A DNA stretch of 64,000 nt from an uncultured Acetatifactor sp. Its GTDB lineage: Bacteria > Bacillota > Clostridia > Lachnospirales > Lachnospiraceae. Positions 49,639 to 60,669 of the stretch are shown piece after piece (the stretch's first letter is position 1; every line of letters starts with the position of its first letter). The position numbers and the translations under genes are program-made. The notes under the pieces were generated by a model. That model made no database searches, was not told the origin of the DNA, and was given only the letters and a program-made list of their open reading frames with translations. The DNA is taken from assembly GCA_947581865.1 (NCBI GenBank), contig CANPWA010000005.1, positions 86,723 to 150,722 on the forward strand, in the 5' to 3' direction.

Positions 49639-50127
49639 TTATATCGTGCGTTCCGGTCTGCCCACCGCACGAATGACATAATCTCCCGTCTCAGGATAAA
49701 AAATGACCGTGCGCCCGTAATCAGCCCCGGTATCCTGCGCCAGTACAGGGATCCGCAGCTCCTGAAGTTTCTTCACGGATGCTTCCGCGTTGCGCACCCC
49801 CACCTGCACCATGTTGGATTTTCCCTGAAAGGCAAACATGGTAGCGCCTCCCGCCAGCTTTGCCGTCATTCTGCTCTTGTTTGCGCCCATAGCCACCATG
49901 CGCCGGACGAGTTCCTCAATTCCCGTATCTGCAAACTTTGCAATATTCTGCCCGCTGCCCCGGATAGCCGTACTGTCCGGCAGCATGATATGTGCCAGAC
50001 CTCCAATTTTGGTGACAGGATCCCGGATGGCAATTCCGATGCAGGACCCAAGCCCCAGGGTAGTCAGCCCGTCCGGGCTGACGCAGGTCTTAAGATCCGC
50101 CATTCCCACCTTGATTATTTCGCCCAT
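49639..50127 (-). CDS. cheD: Chemoreceptor glutamine deamidase CheD
   Basis: TLGLGSCIGIAIRDPVTKIGGLAHIMLPD, AKLAGGATMF. Confidence 0.95.
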   Translation of the reverse strand: MGEIIKVGMADLKTCVSPDGLTTLGLGSCIGIAIRDPVTKIGGLAHIMLPDSTAIRGSGQNIAKFADTGIEELVRRMVAMGANKSRMTAKLAGGATMFAFQGKSNMVQVGVRNAEASVKKLQELRIPVLAQDTGADYGRTVIFYPETGDYVIRAVGRPERTI

Positions 50128-50145
50128 ACTAATTCCTCTTTAAGT

Positions 50146-50769
50146 TTATTCCACAGGTATTCCCAGAGAACCGAGGATCTTTCCGTAGGAATCCAGATCG
50201 GGTATGAGGATAAAATATCCGTCAATCTCCACCTCGTCAAAAAACTGCGACTGAATCAGCAAAAGCTTATCCCCTATGATACCAAACTGAATGGCAGGCA
50301 CGCTTAAGATCGCCCCCGCCATATCTACTGCCAGCTCGGGAGGCGTCGGGAAAATCTTTAGATTTGTGATGGTCGCCAGGGAATTCAGATAAGCTCCCGT
50401 GATGATATTTCCCACCTCTTTCATGGCGGACAGCTCCATCTCCGAGAAGTCATCCCCCTCGGGTGCCATCCCCATCATGAGTTTGGCGATCAGATGCTTG
50501 GCGCTCGCCTTTTCCACAAGGAACATCATGCTTCCGGTGATATCCCCCTCAACGCCCAAAAAAACTCCCACCATGATCTGCTCTTCGCCGCCCATCATGG
50601 CTCCGACCTCCTGAAAATCCAGCAATTTTACCTGGGGAACCCTCATGTCCACCTTACACCCGAGCATTTGTGACAGTGCTGTCATGGCGTTGCCCGCACC
50701 GATATTGCCAAGCTCTTTCAACACGTCCATATAGGACTCAGATACCTTTTCCAGTGTGATATTGCCCAT
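50146..50769 (-). CDS. cheC: Chemotaxis protein CheC
   Basis: VLKELGNIGAGNAMTALSQMLG, SEMELSAMKEVGNIITGAYLNSLA. Confidence 0.94.
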   Translation of the reverse strand: MGNITLEKVSESYMDVLKELGNIGAGNAMTALSQMLGCKVDMRVPQVKLLDFQEVGAMMGGEEQIMVGVFLGVEGDITGSMMFLVEKASAKHLIAKLMMGMAPEGDDFSEMELSAMKEVGNIITGAYLNSLATITNLKIFPTPPELAVDMAGAILSVPAIQFGIIGDKLLLIQSQFFDEVEIDGYFILIPDLDSYGKILGSLGIPVE

Positions 50770-50815
50770 GTCAGTTCTCCTTTATATCCCCTGCCGGGAC
50801 CGGCCTCGCCAGCTT

Positions 50816-51310
50816 TTATGAGTTTTCATCAAGCGTAATGGCATTCAGATCCAGCAGGGAGATCAGCTCGCCGCCATTCTTTCCCACGCCGTTGATAAAA
50901 CTTGAGTGCCCGTCTTTCGACTCATGGGACAGCCTCTCAATGTCATCTTCGCTCAGGGTGACCACCTCTCTCACCTCGTCCACAACGATCCCCAGACTTC
51001 CCGAAACCTCACTCTTTAAAATGATGATCCTGGTAGCGCGTCCGTACTCGTCTGCCGCCAGCCCCATCTTCAGCCGGATGCTCACAATGGGGATCACTTC
51101 CCCCCGCAGATTGATCACTCCCTTTAAATAGGCGGGAACCTTGGGCACCCGGGTGATATTCTGCATTCTGACAATATTGTCAATATATCGTATATCGATT
51201 CCGTACTGTTCGTCACCCAGCCGGATGACAATATACTGGAAGCGCTCTGCTATGCGCTTTCCTTCCTGATCGGTCTTAACTACTTCGTTCATGGCAGTCT
51301 GCTGTTCCAT
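50816..51310 (-). CDS. cheW: Chemotaxis protein CheW
   Basis: YIDNIVRMQNITRVPKVPAYLKGVINLRGEVIPIVSIRLKMGL. Confidence 0.95.
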   Translation of the reverse strand: MEQQTAMNEVVKTDQEGKRIAERFQYIVIRLGDEQYGIDIRYIDNIVRMQNITRVPKVPAYLKGVINLRGEVIPIVSIRLKMGLAADEYGRATRIIILKSEVSGSLGIVVDEVREVVTLSEDDIERLSHESKDGHSSFINGVGKNGGELISLLDLNAITLDENS

Positions 51311-51328
51311 AGATTATGTCCCCCTTTC

Positions 51329-53416
51329 TTACAGTAGCGCGTTGGCATCCAGGATCAGTGCAACTTCACCGTCACCCAGGATCGTCGCGCCGCTGATAAA
51401 TTTACACTGTTTGATGTATGCGCCCAGGGACTTGATAACGATCTCCTGCTGTCCCAGCAGATCATCCACCACAAGGCCGGCCATCCTGTCGCCTTTCTTC
51501 ACAATGACCACGATCAGACTTTCGTCCGCCTGTCTGCTGCTCTCAATGTCAAGAAGCTCGTTCATACGGATAAGAGGGATGACCACGCCCCTCAGATTGA
51601 TCACTTCCTTATTCTCCACCAGTTTGATGTCGCTGGGGAGCAGATCCTCGATCGCCTGAATGGACCCTAAGGAAATGGCATATTTCTCATTCCCCACAAC
51701 CACCATCAGCGCCTGGATGATCGCAAGGGTCAAAGGCAGCCTGATCGTCCATGTACTGCCCTCGCCGAGCCTGGACTTCACCTCCACCTCGCCGGAAAGC
51801 GATTCGATCTTGGACTTCACCACGTCAAGCCCCACGCCGCGTCCCGACACGTCCGTCACCTTCTTGGCAGTGGAAAAGCTGGGCAGGAACAAAAGATCGA
51901 TGATCTCCTTTTCGGACATGGTGGCTCCCTGTTCCGCCGTGATCGTGCCCCGCTCGATCGCCTTGTTCCGGACCGCCTCGACATCGATGCCGTTACCGTC
52001 GTCGCGCACCTCGATCACCACATTGTTGCCATCCTGATACGCATCCAGGAAAATGGAACCGACCGGAGGCTTGCCCCTCCGGGCACGGAGTTCCGCATCC
52101 TCAAGACCATGGTCCGCGGAATTGCGCAGCAGGTGCATCAGAGGATCCCCGATCTCATCCACCACGGTGCGGTCCAGTTCCGTCTCCTCACCGCTCATAT
52201 ACAGCTCCATCTTTTTGTTCAATGTCTTGGACAGATCCCGGATCATCCGGGGGAATTTATTGACCACACTCTCAATAGGCACCATCCTCACCTTCATGAC
52301 GGACTCATGAAGATTGGTGGTGACGCTCTCGAGATACTCTATCTGCTCATTGAAGCCGGAATTGGAATTCTGCTCCTGACCGGACGCAGACACCAGGGAG
52401 TTCTTCGCGATGATCAGCTCACTCACCAGATTCATCAGGACATCCAGCTTCTCAATGTCCACACGCACCGTGCGGTTGACTACAGGCTTGCTCACGGCAG
52501 GCTTCTTCTCGTTTGCCTTCGCCGCGGGAGCCTGTGTTTTCTCCTCCGCCGCGGGCTTCTTCTCCGCCTTCACAGGCTCTGCCTCAGCTGCGGGAGCCGC
52601 CGCAGGCTCCTCCATGGGACGGTAATTTTTGGTTTCCTCCAGCACCAAAGGAGCACCCGTTACATCAGCGATCTCAGACACATTGCACGCCGCCTTGATA
52701 ATATCCTCCAGCGGCGCCTCGGAGAGGACGATCAGAGTAAAATCCCTGTCAAACTTCTCATCTTCCACATCCTGTGTGCTGGGGTTTGAGACTATGATAT
52801 CCCCCTTCTCCTCCACCGCCTTGAACACCAGAAACGCCCTCGCTGCCTTCAGGATGCAGCTATCCTGCACGGTCACGGTGATGCCGTAGGCAGCCTTTCC
52901 CATCTTCGCCGCCTCCGTGATAACATGAATCTGGCTGTCGTCGAGCGCGATCTCATTCCATTTTTTATCTCCTGACGCGCCGCTTTCGGCAGGCGCGCTC
53001 CCGCTTTTGGCTTCCGGCTCCTCCGCCTTGCCTCCCCCCGTCAGGATATCATTTAAAAGCTTGATCAGGGGCTCGTTGTCATTGGTGCCCTCGTCGGCGG
53101 TAGACTGGATATTGTTTGTGTATTCTTCCAATGCGTCCAGACATTGGAAAAGCACGTCGATCATCTCCGGCTGAACCTTGATATTGCCGTTTCTCACCTC
53201 GGAAAACACATTTTCCATGTCATGGGTCAAAGTCTGCATCCGCTTATAGCCCATGGTACCCGCCATGCCCTTTAAGGAATGCGCCGCACGAAAGATCTCA
53301 TTGATGGTGTCCATGTTCTCCGCATCCGTCTCGAGATTCAAAATCTGGGTGTTCAGATTTTGCAAATGTTCTTTCGTCTCATCCAGGAAAATTTCAAGAT
53401 ACTGACTTACGTCCAT
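51329..53416 (-). CDS. cheA: Chemotaxis histidine kinase CheA
   Basis: HPt RAAHSLKGMAGTMGY, LMHLLRNSADHGLE, GRGVGLDVVKSKIESLSG, CheW-like C-terminus. Confidence 0.96.
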   Translation of the reverse strand: MDVSQYLEIFLDETKEHLQNLNTQILNLETDAENMDTINEIFRAAHSLKGMAGTMGYKRMQTLTHDMENVFSEVRNGNIKVQPEMIDVLFQCLDALEEYTNNIQSTADEGTNDNEPLIKLLNDILTGGGKAEEPEAKSGSAPAESGASGDKKWNEIALDDSQIHVITEAAKMGKAAYGITVTVQDSCILKAARAFLVFKAVEEKGDIIVSNPSTQDVEDEKFDRDFTLIVLSEAPLEDIIKAACNVSEIADVTGAPLVLEETKNYRPMEEPAAAPAAEAEPVKAEKKPAAEEKTQAPAAKANEKKPAVSKPVVNRTVRVDIEKLDVLMNLVSELIIAKNSLVSASGQEQNSNSGFNEQIEYLESVTTNLHESVMKVRMVPIESVVNKFPRMIRDLSKTLNKKMELYMSGEETELDRTVVDEIGDPLMHLLRNSADHGLEDAELRARRGKPPVGSIFLDAYQDGNNVVIEVRDDGNGIDVEAVRNKAIERGTITAEQGATMSEKEIIDLLFLPSFSTAKKVTDVSGRGVGLDVVKSKIESLSGEVEVKSRLGEGSTWTIRLPLTLAIIQALMVVVGNEKYAISLGSIQAIEDLLPSDIKLVENKEVINLRGVVIPLIRMNELLDIESSRQADESLIVVIVKKGDRMAGLVVDDLLGQQEIVIKSLGAYIKQCKFISGATILGDGEVALILDANALL

Positions 53417-53465
53417 ACTTTCCTCCATTCTGCCTCAAACGGCTTCCTTTGCTTATCTTTATTGC

Positions 53466-54551
53466 TTATGATTTCTGTACTCCGACGCACCAGAGGATCT
53501 CCTGCGCGATCTGTCCCAGCGGGATGTCTTTGTCCGAAAGCCCTGCTTTCGCCACACTTCCGGGCATTCCGTACACGGTACAGCTCTCCTGGCTCTGAGT
53601 GATCACGGACAGGTTTTTGTGCTTCTTAAGCGCCCGTATACCGGCCGTTCCATCTGCCCCCATGCCGGTCATCACTACACAGACAATATATTGGAAATCA
53701 CTCTCCGCAAGAGATTCATACATGTAATTGGCGCTGGGCTTTACGCCTTCTCTGGGCGGTTCGTCCGTATAATGGACAACATGCCTGCCCGACCGCGCTT
53801 TCCGGATGGTCAGATGCTGACCGCCCATGGCAACGTAGACTGTCCCTTTCTGCAGTTCGTCGCCCTCCTTTGCCTCTCTCACTTCCAGATTGCTCAGGGA
53901 ATTTAAGCGCTCCGCCAGCGACCCCGTAAAGCCCTTGGGCATATGCTGCACCAGCAGCACCGGGGCATCCAGCGCGGCCGGGAGATAGGGAATGACAGCC
54001 TGCAGCGCCCTGGGTCCCCCTGTGGAAGTAGCGATCGCCACGATCTTTTCCCCGGCGGTCTCACCGCCCTTTCCACGGAAGTCTGCGGGATTCTTCTCCT
54101 GCACGGTCTTCCCTGTCTCCGGGGGAGGCATTTTCCCGTCTGTCACCACTTCCAATATGGAAAGTAGTTTCTCCTTGAAAGGATCCATGCAGCACTCTGA
54201 GATCCCCTCCGGCTTCCTGATAAAATCCAAAGCCCCCAGAGAGAGCGCTTCCAGCGTTATCTTAGCCCCGTCTGCCACATAAGTACTCACCACCATGATC
54301 CTGGCGGGAATTTTCAGCCTGTTGAGCTGTCTCATGAGCTCCAGACCATCCATCTTCGGCATGACAATGTCGAGCACGACCGCATCATAGCTTTTGCGCT
54401 TCAAATATTCCAGCGCATCCACGCCGTTGATGGCGCGGTCCGCCACCTCAAATCTCTCATCGTTATTGATTATATCACAAAACACTCTTCTCATAAGTGC
54501 AGAGTCATCAACTATCAGAATTTTTTTCTTCCCTTTTGACTGATTTCCCAT
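53466..54551 (-). CDS. cheB: Protein-glutamate methylesterase CheB
   Basis: Receiver IVDDSALMRRVFCDIIN; AIATSTGGPRALQAVI; VVMTGMGADGTAGIRALK. Confidence 0.96.
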   Translation of the reverse strand: MGNQSKGKKKILIVDDSALMRRVFCDIINNDERFEVADRAINGVDALEYLKRKSYDAVVLDIVMPKMDGLELMRQLNRLKIPARIMVVSTYVADGAKITLEALSLGALDFIRKPEGISECCMDPFKEKLLSILEVVTDGKMPPPETGKTVQEKNPADFRGKGGETAGEKIVAIATSTGGPRALQAVIPYLPAALDAPVLLVQHMPKGFTGSLAERLNSLSNLEVREAKEGDELQKGTVYVAMGGQHLTIRKARSGRHVVHYTDEPPREGVKPSANYMYESLAESDFQYIVCVVMTGMGADGTAGIRALKKHKNLSVITQSQESCTVYGMPGSVAKAGLSDKDIPLGQIAQEILWCVGVQKS

Positions 54552-54609
54552 TTACACTCGTTTCCACTCCGTTCACTTTTCATCCGCCGCTCCCGATTCC
54601 TCCGCTTTG

Positions 54610-55335
54610 TCAGAACCGGTTTTCCCGCTGACGGTTTCTGCGCTCCTCCTCAAAGATATACTTGATGATCTCCTCTCTCGTGAGCACATCCATGTTGTAA
54701 TACTGGGCTCTGTGCTCATACACTCCCGGACGGTTTTCCACCTCCTGCACGGTGATCACCTTTCCGATCACCTCGTACTCCTTATTCACACCGCCCTTCA
54801 GCAGATGATACCGGCAATAGATCAGACTGCCCACCTCATACTTATAGTCGGACATAAACCGCAGCCCGCCGCCGCTGATATCCACAATGACGCTCTGGCG
54901 CATGGGAAGGTCCGGATTGAGCATATACGGCGCCAGATCATCCGTGGACTGCTGTTCCTCCTCCTGAAGGCTGCGGGACTTCATCTCCAGCGCGCAGCTG
55001 AAACGATAATATTCCCTGCGCTGATATTTCCTCAGATTGCTGGTAAGCTCCACCTTGAGGAGATATACATTATTGGTCTTATAGCGGTCTACAATCCTTG
55101 CAAAACACTGGTACAGCCCGCTCTCCCCGTAGAACACCAGATCCAGCTCACTGTCCACGGACAAAAGGATCAGTCTGGTATGTTCCATGGGCATAGTGAT
55201 CTCCAGGGTATCCTCCGACAAGATCTCATAGACTTTGCTGGCATAGATCTTCTGTGTATCCTCATCCGGATTTTTACTTCTCTCCAGCGACTGCAGGTCA
55301 ATTCTGTTTCCCAAAGATATAAACTTTGATAGCAT
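54610..55335 (-). CDS. YcgR-like PilZ domain protein (flagellar brake)
   Basis: YqgR-like N-terminus MLSKFISLGNRIDLQ; PilZ motif RREYYRFSC...VDISGGGLRFMSD. Confidence 0.9.
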   Translation of the reverse strand: MLSKFISLGNRIDLQSLERSKNPDEDTQKIYASKVYEILSEDTLEITMPMEHTRLILLSVDSELDLVFYGESGLYQCFARIVDRYKTNNVYLLKVELTSNLRKYQRREYYRFSCALEMKSRSLQEEEQQSTDDLAPYMLNPDLPMRQSVIVDISGGGLRFMSDYKYEVGSLIYCRYHLLKGGVNKEYEVIGKVITVQEVENRPGVYEHRAQYYNMDVLTREEIIKYIFEEERRNRQRENRF

Positions 55336-55352
55336 TTCCTGTCTCTCCCCTT

Positions 55353-56225
55353 CTATGATTTAGAAATAATGTGTGAAAAGAATGCCGCCATGCCGCGTCT
55401 GGGCTGCCGCTCCGTCTCCTCCCTGCCCAGAAGTCTCGCCGCGATACGCTCATATGCCTTGGAGGATTTCGCTCCGGGATTTTCCAACGACACCGGCGAC
55501 TGCTGCATTACCGCCCGGGAAAGCTGTATATCCTGAGGGATACTCCCCAGATAAGTCATGGGAATCTTCAGGTATTTGGTCACCACGGAGTTAAGCTTGT
55601 TGAATAATACCCTGCCTTCCTCCTCCCGGTCCACCCGGTTTGCCACCATCTTGACCTTCGTATCTGCCTCCCGGAAACGGGGATGCCGGTAGAGCGCTTT
55701 TAACAGAGAGTAGGAATCCGTGATGGAAGTCGGCTCCGGCGTGGTGACCAGGAGGATCTCCCCGCTCGCCACCAAAAATTCCAGAACCGCCTCCGAGATG
55801 CCCGCTCCCGTGTCCACAATGATGATGTCCGCCAGAGAATCCAGCTCTTTTAAGTTTCTGATGATGTAATTCAGATAGTCCCAGCTCAGATTAAACATTC
55901 CGGCGATCCCTGACCCGCCGGAGATAAACCCCACATCCATAGGTCCCCAGGTGATGATATCCCGAATACTTTTGCCCTGGTATATCAGATCACAGAGATT
56001 GTGACGGGGTACCGTGCCAAACATGATCTCGATGTTCGCCAGACCGAAATCCGCATCCAGGATGATCACGCGCATTCCCATCTTCCGGAACTGGATCGCT
56101 AAGTTGATGGCTGTGTTGGACTTCCCCACGCCGCCCTTTCCACTGGTGACCGCAAGCACACGGGCAAGGGGCTGTGACTGTCTGTTTGACTTTATGATTC
56201 TTAACTGTTCCGCCTGATCCATCAA
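55353..56225 (-). CDS. flhG: FlhG/YlxH MinD-type ATPase
   Basis: AVTSGKGGVGKSNTAINLAIQFRKMGMRVIILDADFGLANIEIMFG. Confidence 0.94.
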   Translation of the reverse strand: MMDQAEQLRIIKSNRQSQPLARVLAVTSGKGGVGKSNTAINLAIQFRKMGMRVIILDADFGLANIEIMFGTVPRHNLCDLIYQGKSIRDIITWGPMDVGFISGGSGIAGMFNLSWDYLNYIIRNLKELDSLADIIIVDTGAGISEAVLEFLVASGEILLVTTPEPTSITDSYSLLKALYRHPRFREADTKVKMVANRVDREEEGRVLFNKLNSVVTKYLKIPMTYLGSIPQDIQLSRAVMQQSPVSLENPGAKSSKAYERIAARLLGREETERQPRRGMAAFFSHIISKS

Positions 56226-57442
56226 GCCTTCCCCCCCAAAATCTGCTTTACTGTCTTCTGTGGATTGAACTGTTCAATATCGCTGGGCACATTCTGCCCG
56301 GAAGTCGTATAAGCGATCGATGTATCCACATAGAGCCTCAGGTTCAAAAGATTACCCAGCGTTGTAGTCTCATCCAGTTTGGTGAAGATCAGCTGATAAT
56401 CGGATATTCCTCTATAATTATCCGTTATCCTCAGCAGATCCTTATACTTCGTGGTAGCGCTGAGGACAAGAAACACCTGGCTCTCCACGCCCTGATCCAT
56501 GGCGCTTAAGTATTCCCTCATCTTTTCCATCTGTTCCTTGTTCTGATGGGAATGCCCCGCCGTATCCACAAAGATATAGTCATAATCCCGGAATGCCTCC
56601 ACCGCCTCCTTCATCTCCTCGGCGCTGTAGATCACACGGAAAGGCACTTCCAGGATACAGGCATAGGTTTTCAGCTGCTCCGCCGCTGCGATACGGTATG
56701 TGTCCGCAGTGAGAAGGGCAACTTTTTTCTTCTTTTCCACGGTAAAATTCCCGGCCAGCTTGGCGATGGTAGTGGTCTTTCCCACTCCCGTAGGGCCGAT
56801 GAAGAACACGACTCTCGGTCCCTGCGCAGCGGGAAGGATCCCCTCCCCCTTTCCAAATTTTAAAATGATCTTCTGGTAAATATTGGCAAGGACATAATCC
56901 AAGGGCATATTGGGCTTGCGGCTCTTATCGAGATCCTCAAGGATCTGATTGGCATACTGCTCCGCAACCTCATTGTCGATCATGGTATTGTAGAGCAGCC
57001 GCACAAATTTTTCCTGCTCGCTGTCCTTTGGGGATTCGTCCTCCGGTTCCGCGGAACCGGCGCCGCTCTCCCCGCTCTTCTCCTTCGCCTCCGCACCCGG
57101 CTCGCTTTTGTCCTCTTCTTTCAGGCGGCTCTCGAGAAGCGTCTGCAGACTGTCCAGCTTTTTCTCAATACCGCTCTGACCCGCAAGACGCACATTCTTA
57201 TCCGCCTCGGCGACTACCTTTGCCACCTGCTGGACGGCTTCCCTCTCCGGCTCCTTGCGCACACTCTCGCGCTCTTCTTCCAGCGCCGCCGTCACTTCCG
57301 TCTGTCTGGGTTTAAAAAAGGCAAAAGGCCCCTTGGGCTTCATCTGTCTCACGCTCATGATGACGATATTCTCGCCCAGCTCCTTCTTTGCCGCTTCCAC
57401 AGCTTCCTGTTCCGTTTTACCGATAAATTTCTTGATAACCAT
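56222..57442 (-). CDS. flhF: Flagellar SRP-type GTPase FlhF
   Basis: FFIGPTGVGKTTTIAKLAGNF, LLTADTYRIAAAEQLKTYA, FVDTAGHS; 4-nt overlap with flhG. Confidence 0.96.
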   Translation of the reverse strand: MVIKKFIGKTEQEAVEAAKKELGENIVIMSVRQMKPKGPFAFFKPRQTEVTAALEEERESVRKEPEREAVQQVAKVVAEADKNVRLAGQSGIEKKLDSLQTLLESRLKEEDKSEPGAEAKEKSGESGAGSAEPEDESPKDSEQEKFVRLLYNTMIDNEVAEQYANQILEDLDKSRKPNMPLDYVLANIYQKIILKFGKGEGILPAAQGPRVVFFIGPTGVGKTTTIAKLAGNFTVEKKKKVALLTADTYRIAAAEQLKTYACILEVPFRVIYSAEEMKEAVEAFRDYDYIFVDTAGHSHQNKEQMEKMREYLSAMDQGVESQVFLVLSATTKYKDLLRITDNYRGISDYQLIFTKLDETTTLGNLLNLRLYVDTSIAYTTSGQNVPSDIEQFNPQKTVKQILGGKA

Positions 57443-59487
57443 TATGCCGTCACCATCCCAACTGACTGTAATTCAACATTCGATTCCACTTCATTGTAAG
57501 AGACCACCACCAGATCCGGGTAATAATCCTCCGTCAGACGCTTGAAATAAATGCGCACGATGGGGGAGGTGATGATGATGGGGGCTTTCCCCAGATTCTC
57601 CAGTTTCTTGACCTCCGCTCCCACGGAGTCGATGACCGCCCGGGCTCTCGCGGGATCCAGATTGAGGAATGCCCCGCTCTCCGTCTGCTTCACACTGCCC
57701 ATGATCTCCTGTTCCACCTTGGGGTCAAGGGTCACGACGCTGGTAGCCTCATTGGCAGGGAAAAATTTGGTGGAAATTGCCCGCTTCAGGCTCTGGCGCA
57801 CATATTCCGTCAGGATATCCGTATCCCTCGTGGTGGGCGCATAATCCGCCAGCGTCTCCAGAATGGTGAGCAGATCCCTGATGGAGATGCCTTCTTTCAA
57901 AAGATTCTGCAAAACCTTCTGCACCTCGCCCAGCCCCAGCAGCTTGGGAACCAGTTCCTCCACCAGGGAAGGATTGGTCTCCTTGATATTGTTGATGAGA
58001 TTCTGCACATCCTGGCGGGTCAAAAGCTCCGCAATATGCTTCCGGATGATCTCCGTGAGGTGGGTGGCAATGATGGACGGCGGATCCACCACCGTGTAGC
58101 CGAGGCTCTCCGCACGCTCCCTCTGCCCTTCCGTTATCCAGGTTGCCGGCAGATGGAAGGAAGGCTCGAAGGTGGGGATTCCCGTGATCTCCTCCTCCAC
58201 ATAGCCGGGATTCATCGCCATATAGTGGTCAAAGAGGATTTCCCCCTCACTGACCTGTATGCCCTTGATCTTGATAATATACTGATTTGGATTTAACTGT
58301 ATATTGTCCCGCAGACGGATGATGGGCACCACAGTGCCCAGCTCCAGGGCGATCTGCCTTCTGATCATGACCACGCGGTCCAGCAGATCTCCGCCCTGAT
58401 TCACATCCGCAAGCGGAATGATTCCGTAACCAAATTCCAGTTCGATGGGGTCAACCTGCAGCAGACTGTTGACATTTTCCGGCTGCCTGATCTCCTCTGC
58501 AGCCATCTCCTCGCTGTCCACCTCCTGCTCGATCGCAGCCACCTCCAGATTGCCGGCGATCAGTCTGCCGCCCATCACGAACAGCATGCCCATCCCCACG
58601 AAAAGAATGGTGTTGAGCTCCGTAGTCAGCCCCAGGAACGCCAATGTCGCCCCCGTCAGATACATCACCTTGGGCACACCAAAGAGCTGTCTGACCAGAG
58701 TCGGTCCAAAGTCCGCCTCCTTGCCGCCCTTCGTCACCAGGATACCGGTGGACAAAGAGATCAGCAGGGACGGGATCTGGCTCACCAGACCGTCACCGAT
58801 GGTCAGGATGCCGTAAGTGTCCAGCGCGGTGCCGATATCCTGACCGTTTCTCAAAACTCCCATGGCGATGCCGCCGATCAGGTTGATCGCCGTGAGCAGC
58901 AGCCCTGCCACCGCGTCTCCCTTTACATACTTCACCGCACCGTCCATGGAACCGAAGAAGCTGGACTCCAGCTGGATCTTCTCACGCCGGATCTTCGCCT
59001 CCTTGTCATCGATGGCGCCGGTGTTTAAGTCCGCGTCGATCGCCATCTGCTTACCGGGCATCGCGTCCAGGGTAAATCTCGCCGTCACCTCTGCCACACG
59101 CTCGGAACCTTTATTGATAACAAGGAACTGGATCAGGATCAGGATCACAAAAATGATCGCGCCAATGATGAGATCGCCGCCGCCCACAAATTCACCGAAG
59201 GTCTTCACCACATTGCCGGAATCTCCGGTTCTGAGGATCAGTCTGGTGGAGGACACGTTCATGGCGATCCGGAAGATGGTGGTAAAGAGCAGGATCGTCG
59301 GGAAATAAGATACGTCCAGCACCTCTTTGGTAAACATACACACAAACAGAATGGTAAATCCCATGGCGATATTGAACGCCATAAACACATCCAGCATAGC
59401 TGCGGGAAGGGGCACGATGAACATAATGAAAGCGATCAGAATATATATCGCCACAATAGCGTCTGTCTTCTGCAGTCTTACAGGCAC
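57442..59487 (-). CDS. flhA: Flagellar biosynthesis protein FlhA
   Basis: FPTILLFTTIFRIAMNVSSTRLIL, ARFTLDAMPGKQMAIDADLNTGAI. Confidence 0.97.
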   Translation of the reverse strand: MPVRLQKTDAIVAIYILIAFIMFIVPLPAAMLDVFMAFNIAMGFTILFVCMFTKEVLDVSYFPTILLFTTIFRIAMNVSSTRLILRTGDSGNVVKTFGEFVGGGDLIIGAIIFVILILIQFLVINKGSERVAEVTARFTLDAMPGKQMAIDADLNTGAIDDKEAKIRREKIQLESSFFGSMDGAVKYVKGDAVAGLLLTAINLIGGIAMGVLRNGQDIGTALDTYGILTIGDGLVSQIPSLLISLSTGILVTKGGKEADFGPTLVRQLFGVPKVMYLTGATLAFLGLTTELNTILFVGMGMLFVMGGRLIAGNLEVAAIEQEVDSEEMAAEEIRQPENVNSLLQVDPIELEFGYGIIPLADVNQGGDLLDRVVMIRRQIALELGTVVPIIRLRDNIQLNPNQYIIKIKGIQVSEGEILFDHYMAMNPGYVEEEITGIPTFEPSFHLPATWITEGQRERAESLGYTVVDPPSIIATHLTEIIRKHIAELLTRQDVQNLINNIKETNPSLVEELVPKLLGLGEVQKVLQNLLKEGISIRDLLTILETLADYAPTTRDTDILTEYVRQSLKRAISTKFFPANEATSVVTLDPKVEQEIMGSVKQTESGAFLNLDPARARAVIDSVGAEVKKLENLGKAPIIITSPIVRIYFKRLTEDYYPDLVVVSYNEVESNVELQSVGMVTA

Positions 59488-59546
59488 GCTCGTATCCTCC
59501 TCTCTCCCGTTTTTATCCTGTCATGAATGTTGATCTGTGGGATCTT

Positions 59547-60659
59547 CTATACTTTGCCCTGCAGATGGTACACAAATGCGAGCACCTCCGCCACCGCCTG
59601 ATAGAGTTCCGGCGGCACCGCCTGCCCTACGTCCACATTGGCGTAAAGCATACGCGCCAAAGGCTTGTTTTCCACGATCTCAATATGATTTTCCTTTGCG
59701 ATCTCTTTGATCCGGGCAGCCAGATAATCCTCACCCTTGGCAAGCACCAGAGGGGCATCCGCAACCTCCGGGTCATACTTGATCGCCACAGCGTAATGGG
59801 TGGGGTTGGTGATGACCACATCCGCCCTGGGAAGATCCTGCATCATACGTCTCTGGGAAGCCTCCCTCATGCGCTGCCGGATCCTTCCCTTTACCTGGGG
59901 ATCTCCTTCGGACTGTTTATACTCGTCCTTGATCTCCTGTTTCGTCATACGCATATCCCGCGAAAACTTTACCTTCTGATAAATGAAATCCCCCGCCGCG
60001 ATGATCATATACACCACCGCAATGCGGATACCCAGATCTGTCACCGTGGTTGCCGCAAGCTGCAGCGCCTGCAAAAAGGGCAGATCATAGAGCAGAAACA
60101 GAAGCGCCCATTTGTCCTGCAGATAATTATAACATATGTAGACGATCAAGCCAATCTTCGCAAGGGATTTTACAAGTTCTACCAGCGAATTGACAGAAAA
60201 AATCTTCTTCAGCCCGGACAGCGGGTTCATCTTGTTCAGCTTGGGCTGCATGGGCTTCGCCGTGGGCTTCCACCCCACCTGGGCGACATCGCTGATAAAC
60301 GCTACCAGAACACCCACAATGAAAATGGGAGCGGCGATGATCACTGTCTGGATCAACATCTCCCGGAAAATAAGCCGCATGTCGTTCTGGGGCATATATC
60401 CCCTCCAGAACACTACCGTGTCGCCGATACGGCCGTAAACATTGGAGAAAAAATCCATAAGCTGAGTGCCTATCTCGCCGACCCAGAACCGCAATACCAA
60501 AAAAAGCGCCAAAAGCCCCAGACCGCTTGCAATCTCACGGCTCTTGGCAACCTGCCCCTCCTTGCGGGCATCACTCAGCTTTTTCTCTGTCGCGGGCTCT
60601 GTCTTCTCACCGCCCGGTCCTTCCTGGGCAAAAAATTGCAGATCATATTCCAGCAACAT
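59547..60659 (-). CDS. flhB: Flagellar biosynthesis protein FlhB
   Basis: EKTEPATEKKLSDARKEGQVAKSREI; NPTHYAVAIKYDPE autocleavage motif. Confidence 0.97.
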   Translation of the reverse strand: MLLEYDLQFFAQEGPGGEKTEPATEKKLSDARKEGQVAKSREIASGLGLLALFLVLRFWVGEIGTQLMDFFSNVYGRIGDTVVFWRGYMPQNDMRLIFREMLIQTVIIAAPIFIVGVLVAFISDVAQVGWKPTAKPMQPKLNKMNPLSGLKKIFSVNSLVELVKSLAKIGLIVYICYNYLQDKWALLFLLYDLPFLQALQLAATTVTDLGIRIAVVYMIIAAGDFIYQKVKFSRDMRMTKQEIKDEYKQSEGDPQVKGRIRQRMREASQRRMMQDLPRADVVITNPTHYAVAIKYDPEVADAPLVLAKGEDYLAARIKEIAKENHIEIVENKPLARMLYANVDVGQAVPPELYQAVAEVLAFVYHLQGKV

Positions 60660-60669
60660 AGCTCAACTC